Positions 48,296-59,059 of a stretch of 64,000 nt of DNA are shown in pieces (position 1 is the stretch's first letter; each line of letters begins with the position of its first letter). A program made the position numbers and the translations under genes. The stretch lies in NCBI RefSeq assembly GCF_037975245.1, contig NC_092566.1:6698001-6762000 (forward strand). The letters run 5' to 3'. The notes beneath the pieces were generated by a model. That model had not been told where the DNA came from, ran no database searches, and saw nothing but the letters and a program-made list of their open reading frames with translations. Origin of the DNA: Apostichopus japonicus. Lineage: Eukaryota; Echinodermata; Holothuroidea; Aspidochirotida; Stichopodidae.

Positions 48296-48383
48296 TTGGC
48301 AGTTTGCCAAGACTCTTGGAAGGCTTCGTTTTCCTGGCACTTTGCCAAGCTTCGAGAACGTTCTCTTCTTGGCAGGTTGCCAA
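48296..48383. promoter_or_regulatory. Three NFI-type palindromes
   Basis: TTGGC-AGTTT-GCCAA (48296-48310), CTGGC-ACTTT-GCCAA (48334-48348, first base off) and TTGGC-AGGTT-GCCAA (48369-48383) fit the nuclear factor I consensus TTGGCN5GCCAA. Centres are 38 and 35 bp apart, roughly three and a half helical turns. No gene start can be tied to them. Confidence 0.55.
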
Positions 48384-48679
48384 GGTACTAAGTAACGAGA
48401 CTGTACTAGAATCGCTTCAGTTTGCGCCTTTTAACATGCTCTGGAGGGGGTTCCACCAGCGTTTTAAACAACAAAACATAAGCAAGGTTTCAAACCTAGA
48501 CATATGGCGATGAATTATAACGAGAGAGAAATATAATTAGCGAGGAGAATATGACCCATGAATGCAGAGGAAATCTATGTCATGTCCTGGTTTCTGCTGG
48601 TACTCATTAAACACACATTCGGGATGTGTAATGATAAATGGTGTAGCGATTGCAGTGTCTTTCCGCAATTGATTCGAAC

Positions 48680-49860
48680 CTGTCGTCGCAGCTCAAGCTG
48701 CTAGTTCCGGGGGGCAACACTCCCCTGATGAAAGAGACTCTTCCCCCTCTTGGAGGCGGGATTAACTTTGAGGCTGGGGATAAGTATATCTCCGTTTGCC
48801 GTGGGAACCTCGCTCCAGCCGGCTTTCCTTTCGGATTGGGCGTTTGCCCTTACCACCCCGTTCTGGGGGCCCAGCAGTTGTTGATCTCATCGGTTCCCGG
48901 CTCCGGGACCGACTCCTGGGATCCGGAGTGGAACCTCGGTTCCGCACTCCCTGTGAGGTCTCGCTGGACCCGTGGTCTCGTCGGACCCGGGCCCCCGGAG
49001 CCCATCTCTGTGTGCGTACCTAGCCGGGTACCACTCCTCTCGACCCGGACATTCTGTCCATTCCGGTCGGAATTTCAAATGGGCTATTTATTGGCCTTGA
49101 GCCTTGCCCTTGCCTTCCCCCTTGGTCATAGAATCCGGACGGTGCCGGGACCTTGGGGGGCAATATCTCTTTCTCCTCTCTCTCTCCTCCGGCCTCTCTC
49201 GCCGGACTCGGGCTCCCTGAGCCTATCTCTGTGTGCGTACCACGCCGGGTACCACTCTCCTCGACCCGGACATTCCGTCCGTTCCGGTCGGAACTTCTAA
49301 AGGGCTTTTTATTGGCCTTGAGCCTAGCCTTCCTTGGGTCGGAGGGGAACGTCTGTTCCGGGCTCCTTCTGAGGTCTCGCCGGACCCTGGCTCTCCGGAG
49401 CCCCTCTCTTTGCGCGCACCACAACGGGTGCCGCTCTCTGCGACCCGGACAGACTGTCCGCTCTGGCCGTCTTTGTCATGGGCTTTTGGTTGGCCTTGAG
49501 CCTTGCCCTAGCCCTTGGTGGTACATCCGGACAACGCCGGCACCTTGGGTGGCAAATCTGCATCTCTCTCTCTCTCACATGGGCTTTTGGTTGGCCTTGA
49601 GCCTTGCCCTTGCCCTAGCCCTTGGTGGTACATCCGGACAACGCCGGCACCTTGGGTGGCAAATCTCCATCTCTCTCTCTCTCTCTCTCCTCCGGCCCTC
49701 TCCTGGCCTCTCTCCATCTCAACTCCCACCAACTCTCTCACTTCCTCTTCATCTCCTGTCTCTCCTCCGATTCCCTCCAGGGGAACTGTGGGTTCGGTGA
49801 TAGATCTAACCTGTCCCGGCCTGCTAGCCAGGTGTCGATGTGCTGCCACTGTCTGGTGTG
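48680..49860. repeat. CCGG/CpG-rich nested tandem repeats
   Basis: Long units start near 49001, 49221 and 49401 with the phrase CCCATCTCTGTGTGCGTACC or variants. They continue CTCGACCCGGACATTC, CCGTTCCGGTCGGAA and GGGCTTTTTATTGGCCTTGA. Near 49478 a shorter unit of about 100 bp takes over: GGGCTTTTGGTTGGCCTTGA, GTGGTACATCCGGACAACGC, then CACCTTGGGTGGCAAATCT and a (CT)n run. It repeats at 49579. Long overlapping frames on both strands (up to 216 codons) arise from GC bias and lack of AT-rich stops; none shows a domain. CpG is abundant here, in contrast to the flanks. Confidence 0.88.
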
Positions 49861-50059
49861 AAAACAAAACAGACTAGACAGAGGTCTCGGAACAGCTCAC
49901 ATATTTAAGGTGGCTTCGAGACATGTCTGAGAAACCCACGTTAAGGAGAGACTAACGGCAAATAGTCTAACGTATCAAACGGAACGACTATAAGGAGGAA
50001 GTAGGGTGGGAGTATGCTAACAGAGAGTAAAGTTACGTGACAAAAACAACGCGCCCCGC

Positions 50060-50290
50060 TAGAGGCTCGCGGCTGACAAGGTACGCTACAATAGTGAAAA
50101 ACTTCCCACACTTAGAAGCGAACACGTAACTAGAATACATGAAGGAAAAGGACGAAGCATGTATACAAGGGAGAGAACCCCTCTATCCGCGTACAGAGCG
50201 GGAAGGGAGGAACAAGGCTACGAGATACGCCCCAAGTGAAAAATCCCGACACTTAGGAGGTGCACGAGTAGCGAAACCCATGGAGAACAT
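50060..50290. repeat. Imperfect direct repeat, and SINE anticodon-arm match
   Basis: GTGAAAAACTTCCCACACTT (50094) and GTGAAAAATCCCGACACTTA (50236) are related. Between them, CCGCGTACAGAGCGGGAAG at about 50187-50206 is identical to the anticodon arm of the tRNA-like sequence at 25.94 kb. Confidence 0.7.
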
Positions 50291-50351
50291 GAAAATATGA
50301 ACAAATATATGAAGGTTCAGGGGAGACAGGTAAGTGGGGAACGAAGTAAAT

Positions 50352-51258
50352 CTGTAAATTTCTTTCTGGTACTTAAAATTCTGTGATAAATAGTACAAAC
50401 TTTACACTGCACTTTCATACAGGCTTTTAAGACGTCTATGAATATTCATGTGATTTCCATGGTATTAGACATCAGTAATTGTTGCAGGTCATGTTTCTTC
50501 AATTGTTTATTTAGTTAACATGACTTACTACAGTTTATTACATATGTTTTATACATGTCATATACAGAACATAGAATTGACCTTGTCAACTCCTCATAAA
50601 CCTGTTTCCTCTTTTGGTCATGTTAACCTTTCCTGTGTGAAAAACAAATTACCCTAGAAATACTCCCAGGTGCCCTGTGCATTGTACATGCATAAACAGC
50701 AGGCTTCATACAATTGAGTCAATTTTACACCTACAGTATTTAAAGAAACAGATTTGTGACCACAAAATCACCTCTTGTTGAAGAATAATAGAAGTTTTGA
50801 TCCTCGGAATCATGTGACTATGATCGGTTAATGACGGTCCGTACAAATAGACTTTGCCAAGAATTTTGACCCACATTCTCATTCAGGTCAGTATTAAGTA
50901 CAGTAATATGTAACAATTGTTTGTGGAATGCTTTCTGAAGTGATGTAATATCCTTTGTCGACGCATGAACTTTCGGGGGTAGAGGGTTACGAAGAGGTTA
51001 CATGCTGATATCAAGATATGAAGGTAATACTTTGTGTAACAAGTTAAAGGTCTGACGATGTGTCTGATATTATCCTACCACCTAGGTACCGAGTAGGTCT
51101 GACGATGCAAAGAGGTTACTGTAGTTGCTTGTACCTAGGAAAGGACTAATTGTTTACATCAATTTCAGGATGCATTGTAACTACATATTCCCAACAAGGA
51201 TAAATTAGTAGAGCACCCTCCATCACCTTGAAGATATAGAAATAAAACAAAAAATAGT
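50352..51258. other. Unannotated AT-rich DNA
   Basis: No gene recognised. A repeated phrase AGGTCTGACGATG occurs at 51048 and 51092. Confidence 0.5.
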
Positions 51259-51266
51259 GGTATAGG

Positions 51267-51457
51267 CAGGGCTCAAATTTCGTAATTTTTAGGGCAGGCC
51301 AGTTTGGCCTCAGGACAGGTTATTTACTGTTGTGCATATGAGCATATTGACCAGGGCACCAAGGCCAGTTACCAGGGCCAGTGAATAGGGCACCAAGGCC
51401 AACTCCAATGGCACTGAGGCCAGTGGCCTCACTGGCCTTGGCTTATTTCGAGCCCTG
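51267..51457. mobile_element. hAT-type MITE, 191 bp, exact 8-bp target duplication
   Basis: GGTATAGG at 51259-51266 is repeated at 51458-51465. The ends are CAGGGCTCAAATTTCG and CTTATTTCGAGCCCTG, inverse CAGGGCTC(A/G)AAAT repeats. The inside is made of repeated GGCCAGT and ACCAAGGCCA phrases. CAGGGCTCGAAAT-type termini are widespread in animal hAT elements. Confidence 0.92.
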
Positions 51458-51730
51458 GGTATAGGACTGTATGATCCACCCAAAGGGGAATTTTACTGGC
51501 CCAAAAAGGTGGTGTTCTATTCGCCAAACCTATATAAAGTTTATAAACATCATTTCTCTCACACAGTGTAAAGATAAAATTAATCTCTGTTGTAAGACTA
51601 GTCTTTTTGTCAGATAACCAAACATTCTGTTTGCGGTTATCTAAAAAGTAAGACCAAGTTAGTCCAAACGAAAACCATAAAACAATCCTTAAAAATTTGC
51701 TTTGTCTCTCTTTGGTGTTTTTCCACTTAA

Positions 51731-52093
51731 AGGCATTGAAGACTCGCCCCAAACCGCGTGCGGCCATCTGAAAAAGATAACTTTCCGTTGCTTGCAAGTG
51801 AAGTTTTTTGCAAGTCGCTACAAAATGCAGACAGTAATGAAATGTGATACCTTGTTATCTTTTATCTAGACCTTAGATGTCCATCACTGAATCATTTGTA
51901 CACTGTGCTGTGGGTATTGACCGCAGCTGTATGTACTGACTGTACAAGAGTCTCTAATTACCAACGGTAGCAAGCTGTGTGTGTGTATTTTCTGGGATCG
52001 ATGGTGGTGTCTAATACTTCTGTTACACCTCGTTCAAAACTAGGTCAGATTACCGGCATTAGACGTTTCTTTTTGTGCGAGTCTTCACACCCT
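51731..52093 (+). mobile_element. TTAA-target MITE, family A, copy 5
   Basis: TTAA at 51727-51730 and 52094-52097 flank AGGCATTGAAGACTCGCCCC and GTGCGAGTCTTCACACCCT. At 363 bp it is full length and one of the best-preserved copies. Confidence 0.95.
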
Positions 52094-52097
52094 TTAA

Positions 52098-53850
52098 GGG
52101 GCAACGATGGGTGTCGAAAAGAAAAAGAACTTGTGATGGAAAGTAGAAAGTAGAGAAAGCTGAAGCTGTTCAGACGACATTATCCATCAAATGTACAGAG
52201 TATCACTATAAAACTAAAGCCATTGATTGATTGAAAAAGCACTCCCCCACCCTCACCCACCCACACTCCTCAATGACTTTTGCTATCCCTTCTCTTTATT
52301 CTCAATATTTTGTCATCCAGACTGCTTCATAATTAAATGAACATAGGACCGCAACCTCAACAACAAAATATTTTTACACTGTAAACAATATCTAACAGAT
52401 TACAATCCAAGCCCACTCTTATAGCTCCTATTCCAGGGCAAATTCTGACCTTTATATTTATGTTTTTTTATCAAATACAGTGCACCAGAGCACAGACACA
52501 GCATGTACAATAGATGCACAGTGTATGAAAGTGTGAGGGGAAATGTACTATTTGCATCAAGATGATGACTATATCATTACTGTTACAAACTGGTAAAAGT
52601 TGCAGGTTGTATGTTAAGCATGTACCAAACATCTCTGTATCATAATCACACTACCATGGTTAGGCTATACCACGATATTAGTCTAGCTATCATGATATTA
52701 CCCATGATAAAGCAAGAGGACACAGGTCACTGAGGAGCAAAATAAATATAGTAAGAACAAAATATTTAACCACAGAACAGTGACCTGCTACATTGAAGCT
52801 TTTCCTCGTAATGCACAATCAACTTGTTTCTAATAATACTGTATGTTCCTCAGTGAGAGGTCTGCTTCACTAATCTAATATTTGCGGCCTTAATGTCTGG
52901 GAATAAATTTGGCAGGTTCCAAAAAAATAATTTTGAACATGAATTTTGATATAGGTACAGTAGGTGTCTTGATATGTGCACAGTGTTCATAGAGTTCCTG
53001 CTCATGCATGTCCACACACACACATGTACTATCCTATCCTTTTAAACCTTGTAATTTGATTTCAGTCTGAAAATATTTTACTTCCTTCCTTCAAAACAAA
53101 AATCAAATGATCTCCACCAAGCTGTTTTGAGTTAGGTAATTTCCTTATTGTTGACCGAGCCTTGCTATCTAAAGTTTACAACTGGTCAAGATTTAAAGAT
53201 GTCAACAAAGGATATAGGTCTACATTTTTAGTATTAATTAGTACTTTATAATGGTGACATTTTGACTAATTCAAGTTTGTCTCCCAATCACATTTTTATG
53301 AAGTCAAAGTTTTTAGTCACCCGATCAAAACAAACTGGAAATTTTCATCATGTCATATGAACTTTAATGCATGGACGGATCGCACTTATGCACTAAAGTT
53401 TTCTGGGTTTTTTTTTGTCTTTTCATGCAACAAATGTTATATAGAAATGACTTTATAATATATAAAATAAATTTCAAATTCAACACTCAAAGCCTGCTTT
53501 AACATACAAACTGTCCGCATGCAAAATTTGTCTATCCATTCCGGCGAGAATGCTCGATAATTTCATGGTTTAAGTTAAATCTACATTATATACAGCAGAT
53601 GTTTGGCCATGACCCAACTTAGGTTACATTTCCCAACACTGTAAGCTGAGGGGCATGGAATGTGAGCATGTGAAAGTTTGATAAAAGGTACAAAGGGAAG
53701 CATACATACTGTATGATCATAGCTGCATGAGAGGACAAGGGAACTATTTCTCAAAAAGCCAGCCTTTTTACCATACAGATGTTAAGGTCATTTATTGCTT
53801 CACATAGCAAACATTTGAACTTTAAGAGCCAGATCTGATTGCCCGACTCG
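52098..53850. other. Unannotated AT-rich DNA
   Basis: No gene recognised. A weak foldback right-end match (GAGGACACAGGTCACTGAGG, then AGCAAAATAAATA) lies at 52716-52749. Confidence 0.45.
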
Positions 53851-54355
53851 ATCTCCTCCTTCTCCCACTCCCCTCCCCCCTTCCCCTTAACCTTTCCTTC
53901 TACCACTCCCTCCTTTCTACCCCTTCCACTAAATCCAACCACATAAACAATTCTCCCTAACCTCACAACTACATGATACAATATCCTTTGACAGTTCCAA
54001 CTATCTGGAGAAAAAATTATTGTTACTAAATATAGTACACAATAAATGTCCTCGCATGGTGCACTTGTTGTGAGACAAAAACAACTAATTTGCAAAGACT
54101 GACCACAGCTTGTTTAGTAAACTGATTGACTTTGCAAGGTCACATGATTACAATCACCAGGGGCAACTGTGTAAAGCATTTTCTTTACGCTTTTTCCATT
54201 TTATTTTGGCAAACACTCATCAACGTTGTGCTCAAACTTCACCTGCACAAACTGATCCAGATTTTACCACATCAAGGTTGCTGCCATCGAGTGCAAACAT
54301 TAAACATTGACACAACTATGGATCTTGAAAAATAAGTACGGGGGGGGGGGGGGGA
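53851..54355. other. Pyrimidine-rich tract and G-run, otherwise nothing
   Basis: C/T-rich sequence at 53850-53937 on the plus strand and a run of about 14 G at 54340-54354. No gene. Confidence 0.55.
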
Positions 54356-55640
54356 ATGTTGCTTTCATTTCCAAAATAAGGACATTTGTTTTGCTGGCCA
54401 GCAGATCTGGCACTTCAGAGAACTGTACAACCGGGCAAATTTGGATCCCTGGTCCTATCGTCAGAGACGGCCAAATTTCAACCAATGATGGTTATTGGGA
54501 AGATGACTACAGTAACTGTTAACATCAAATTCAGACTGCAGTGTAAACTAACTACTCCCAAACTAGGTAGAATGATAATTTGGTGTCACTAATTTGGAGA
54601 CGGCACTGGAAACAAAAATAGTGGTAGCTTAGCCTCTGATCCCATCGGAAAGTGACATTTACTGGCCCAAAGCTGAGGTTTCCATTCACCGAACTGCCAC
54701 ATCTCTCCTGCAATCTACATTATGGTCATTCTTTGTTATTTTACTACAATTTTTTTCTTTGCACAACCAAATGTGCTGTTGGGACAACCAATCAACATGA
54801 CCTAGTTGTCCCTGGGACAACCAGAAGGGAAAAAAAATCCTTAAAACTTTGCCCTGATAATTCCTTATACAGTAAATGCCTAATAAGAGGGGAATTTGTG
54901 GCAGTAGGTTATTGTCACAGATCTCCTTAGGTCTGGATCTTAATATACTTTGCAATACTTCGAGAAAACTACAATGCAACAAAAAAGTAACAAAAACCTC
55001 AACTTTAAAATGCTATTGTATTCCTGTGTACCAGGCAGGACCAATCAAATTGATGATGTGAATAACCTTTCACAATCTTTGTCAGCACCATCAGTTGTGT
55101 CCTTCATGACAGAACAATACAGTAGATCATCATACAATATATAGTCTCTATGATATCTTTTCTATGCCCTTCATAGCTCTGAGCAATTGCAATTTGATTC
55201 ATGCTACAACACACGGCTATACACACTGTATCACATATATACATGTGTATGTGTTGGTTACTGTATGTACTGTATACCATCTGTACAGTACAATAACCCT
55301 CAACTCAAATTTTTTTACCTCGACTTGAAACAGAAATACAGTGAAGGAAACAAAAAGAGGCCATCTGTTGACTGACCCATGCATAGGTATATTTATGCAT
55401 GCATTTATTATCCACGTGCAGCAGCGTAGGGTATAACGTTGCATTATATACAGGTGTCACACAATAACCAATATCATAAAGGTATATATAACAATTTATT
55501 TAAACTTAAAAGTCGTTCTTATTAAACCTACACCAGCATCTTTGGCTTACTGTATATAACAAAGATCTTTGCAAAGAACTACTCTCACAAACAGCTAAGA
55601 AAAATCTTGCTCCGTTTGAGAGATACCTGAGTCGTTTCTG
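54356..55640. other. Unannotated DNA, one dispersed-repeat match
   Basis: CATTTACTGGCCCAAAGCTG and the following ATTCACCGAACTG (54656-54705) resemble TTTTACTGGCCCAAAAAGG and ATTCGCCAAAC at 51489-51530. This suggests two diverged copies of an old repeat. No gene. Confidence 0.4.
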
Positions 55641-55737
55641 GGGGTTGTCACTTTGAAAATCTGTGATGTTGTTAAGTCTGAAGTATCTGAGGAATTGTTG
55701 AGTCCGACAAGTCTGAACAGTTTCATTTGTCTGTTGC

Positions 55738-55914
55738 AAACTGTATTTAACCGTTCCTAAACCAAGCTTGAAGACCTATAGTTACAGAAGCTTCGAATAC
55801 TCTGGCTCTCATCTCTGGAACAAGTTACCAGATCACATTCGAACATGCTCTAAACTTTCTACATTCAAAAGTCTACTTAAGACCCATCTTTTCACTTGTT
55901 CTTTTGTAAATTAA
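55738..55914 (+). pseudogene. Reverse-transcriptase C-terminal 58 codons
   Basis: An uninterrupted frame begins KLYLTVPKPSLKTYSYRSF and runs through SHLWNKLPDHIRTCSKLSTF to LFTCSFVN and a stop at 55912-55914. It matches the end of the LINE at 21.4 kb almost residue for residue but has no frameshift. Everything upstream is missing (5' truncation), so no enzyme can be made. Confidence 0.88.
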
Positions 55915-56005
55915 TCTGCTTTCTTTGTAAAGCGCCTTGAGCAGTGACTTTGTCTACTGATTTGGCACTATATAAGTCTCATTTATATTATTATTATTAT
56001 TATTG
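55738..56005 (+). mobile_element. CR1/L2-like LINE 3' end, same family as 21.4 kb
   Basis: This holds the coding end, a 3' UTR with GTAAAGCGCCTTGAGCAG and GATTTGGCACTATATAAG, and an ATT tail at 55984-56005. Confidence 0.9.
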
Positions 56006-56260
56006 TAAGTTACATGATTGTAAACACATATATACATACATATTGATTTAGATTTAGTGAACTTGCTAGCTGAATCTGTTAAGTCTGAGGAAATGTTGAG
56101 TCTGACAAGTCTGAAAAGTCTCCTCAAATCTAATGTTTGTTACTTGATGTACTGTAGACATATATACATGTTGACTTGGCTAAAATATAGACAATTTGCC
56201 AGCTGAATCTAGTTAGTCAGAAAAATTGATCAGTCTGACAAGCCTGATATGTCTTATATA

Positions 56261-58339
56261 TGGTATTCTACAGTATATGAAGTGTTTCTCAAAGTCACAC
56301 ATCTGCATCTGTGTGACCAGTCTATTGAAAGCTTCAGTTTATATATCCTCATTGTGCAAGACTTAATACAAACTTTGAAAACCTCTTTCCTTTACATATT
56401 TGATTTGCCTCTTTGCTCAATCAGTTTCAATCGCCGCTATAATGGCATTCACAAACGGCCAGTTTCTTGTTATTCCGACCGATATTTAATATCACACGTT
56501 CCCGTATCCTTGACTTTTGTGCTATAAAACCACCTTCATTATGACAGGAGATGAAAGGATCTGAAAGAAAACAAAATCCATTGTCCCTCCTTCCCTCCTC
56601 TCTCTCTCTCTATAAATATAAATATTCTTAAGTAACTTCTAATAGCTAAATCTGACAAAGGACTTCTGAATGGTAAAATTTGCTTGTATCGAAACCGACG
56701 CTGAGTCGATCCGCAAACACAAATACAAAGCATGTTCTACTTGGTTTCGCTTCATGATTCTTAAAGACCTAACCGATGAAAGCCTCACATAATAACGATT
56801 ACTTTATAAGGTGATACAAGTTTGAACTTCCATAACTGATGTTTCCAAAATCAATACAATATTGATTTTAAAATTCTGTATTTAGGATATAATTTGGATG
56901 CAAGAGTTCACTGTGTACCATATATATGTATACAGTATATGGCTGTAATGAACAAGCAGATCTTCATTTTTAACAATTGCAGAACACAGGTCAGTCACAT
57001 TAGATTCAGTAAATTTATGCATCTCCATCACAAAAAGTTGAAGGGAAAAAAAAATTCATAGAAAAGAGAAACGTTAATGTAGTAAATAAAACTAATATTA
57101 ATCAATTCGAGCACAAGGGGGCGGAATGACGTCCTATAGTCAGACTTGCCTAAGTCTTTCAACTGGTTTTGTGTTTGAGAGAATCTTAAAACTACATTGG
57201 TTGTCATCCCAAATCGAATTTTGCTTAGCTGCTGTTTTGGGGGATTTATTTATCAATATAATCTCTATCGTACTGTACGTATCCAGTAGCGTACAGATAA
57301 TGGTTTCCATTGCTTTCTCCTTTTTAATCGCACTGTCCTATCATGACTTTCATCGCTCACATATTTTATGGAAATTAATATTTAAGTTTGAAGGCAGATC
57401 ACAACCACACAAAAAATCCACAGTAACTAAAACGCCACAATAACAAACAAAAAACCACACTAACAAATTAAACATACATATTTTAATAATTGCTTCCATT
57501 TACTTTTTTTTGAACTTATTTCATCTTCATGAACCAACCTTGAGGTATGTTGGTTTCTTTATGTTACCAAACATTAATGTTCTGAAATAACAATAACTTT
57601 ATTGTCACAAATTAAACATGGTCAGGAAGTTGACTTGTCAAAACAGTACATTTGTCAAATCTATTGACAAGCATTATATGCACCAGCTGCTAAACAAATT
57701 AAATTCATTCATATGACAGGTGTATCTCACATTGGCCTTTCCATAAATTTTTCTTATCAAAACAATATTTTTTTTTCATTTTAGTATTTTAACACTGGAG
57801 ATATTATTAAAAAATATGGTAAGACATAATGAAGAGATCTATCCATTAAAGACCATGCACTGGTGGTCACCATTCCCAGGTGAATTACCACAAGGCCTGC
57901 AGACAAGGTCACACAATGTGCAATGCTGATTATATTGTTTATATAGGTTTTGCTCACACTAACACTTTAATACTAAATATTGTAGAGTTGGAATGTAAGG
58001 GATAAAGTACCATCATAGACTGCTGCAATGTGCCATGTAAAGTACATTATGTTACTTTGGTATAACTGATATTAGTGGCATGTATATATTAGTATACTGC
58101 ATATACAACAGAGCAGTTTGGATTAATTTATCCGCATGGTAATTGCATAGCAAAAACCCTATGCGACCTAGAACCGAGTCACAACAATTTTCAAGCGAGT
58201 AGCAGATTTTGTCAACATGGAACATGGACTTTGCATCCCATTTTGTGATAAAACAAAAACCCTTCAACTTTAAACCTGCTGATATATCAAAACACTGGAA
58301 ACAATGAAATCAACCTGAAGAATAATCTGTACATTGATG
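56261..58339. other. Unannotated AT-rich DNA
   Basis: No gene recognised. A CT run lies at 56587-56612. AATAACTTTATTGTCACAAA at 57591-57610 resembles the reverse complement of a retroelement tail with AATAAAG. The plus frame at 57126-57443 (105 codons) is hydrophobic but unrecognised. Confidence 0.45.
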
Positions 58340-59000
58340 ACCTACACCTATACTACACCTACATCCAGCGTGCACTACACCTACATCTAGCGTGCACTAC
58401 ACCTACATCTAGCGTGCACTGCACCTACATCTAGCGTGCACTGCACCTATATCTAGCGTGCACTACACCTACATCTAGCGTGCACTACACTTACATCTAG
58501 CGTGCACTTCACCTACATCTAGCGTGCACTACACCTACATCTAGCGTGCACTACACCTACATCTAGCGTGCACTACACCTACATCTAGCGTGCACTACAC
58601 CTACATCTAGCGTGCACTACACCTACATCTAGCGTGCACTACACCTACATCTAGCGTGCACTACACCTATATCTAGCGTGCACTACACCTACATCTAACA
58701 TGCACTACACCTACATCTAGCGTGCACTACACCTACATCTAGCGTGCACTACACCTACATCTATACGTGCACTACACCATATCTAGCATGCACTACACCT
58801 ACATCTAGCGTGCACTACACCATATCTAGCGAGCACTACACCTATATCTAGCGTGCACTACACCTACATCTAGCGTGCACTACACCTACATCTAGCGTGC
58901 ACTACACCTACATCTAGTGTACACTACACCTACTGTATATATCTAGCGTACACTACACCTATATATCTAGCGTACACTACACCTATATCTAGTGTGCACA
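58340..59000. repeat. 22-bp minisatellite, nearly 30 units
   Basis: The unit TGCACTACACCTACATCTAG-CG is repeated almost without break. Variants carry CCTATATCTAG, TGCACTGCACC, deletions to CCATATCTAG, and GTACACT in the last units. The array decays toward 58920-59000. Since 22 is not a multiple of three, no long frame persists. Confidence 0.97.
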
Positions 59001-59059
59001 GTAACCATACTGTAGCAGCCATACCGTGCACGTGGTCAGAGGACAATGACACCGGGTTT

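Larger units (their letters stand above)
47580..50351 (+). mobile_element. Candidate 2.8-kb foldback element with GC-rich cargo (F8)
   Basis: The left end ATTATAAAACTTACTGG and a full left arm (to about 47730) match copies F3 and F10. The right end ATGAAGG-TTCA-GGGGAGACAGGTAAGTGGGG, then AACGAAGTAAAT, is a right arm with an internal deletion. After the left arm comes the family's internal block in inverse orientation to F10 (47750-47915). A segment with CpG-rich DNA, a CCGG-rich repeat block and NFI-like palindromes (47930-50310) follows, unlike the AT-rich surroundings. Whether the cargo moved with the element or was inserted later is unknown. Confidence 0.55.
55650..56260. repeat. Imperfect tandem units split by a LINE insertion
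   Basis: Phrases GTTAAGTCTGA, GAGTCTGACAAGTCTGA and AGCTGAATCTGTTA recur at about 55670-55725, 56065-56125 and 56195-56250. The LINE tail 55738-56005 sits between the first and second. Confidence 0.65.

Noticed and set aside
48650-49877. Frames up to 216 codons in the GC-rich block
   Set aside because: Six-frame openness follows from high GC and tandem repetition; several overlap on both strands and none contains a domain or plausible start context.
57841-57872. TTAAAGACCATGCACTGG as another Kolobok-type left end
   Set aside because: No inverse partner ending GGTCTTTAA was found within reach, and similarity to the 9.8-kb terminus stops after about nine bases.
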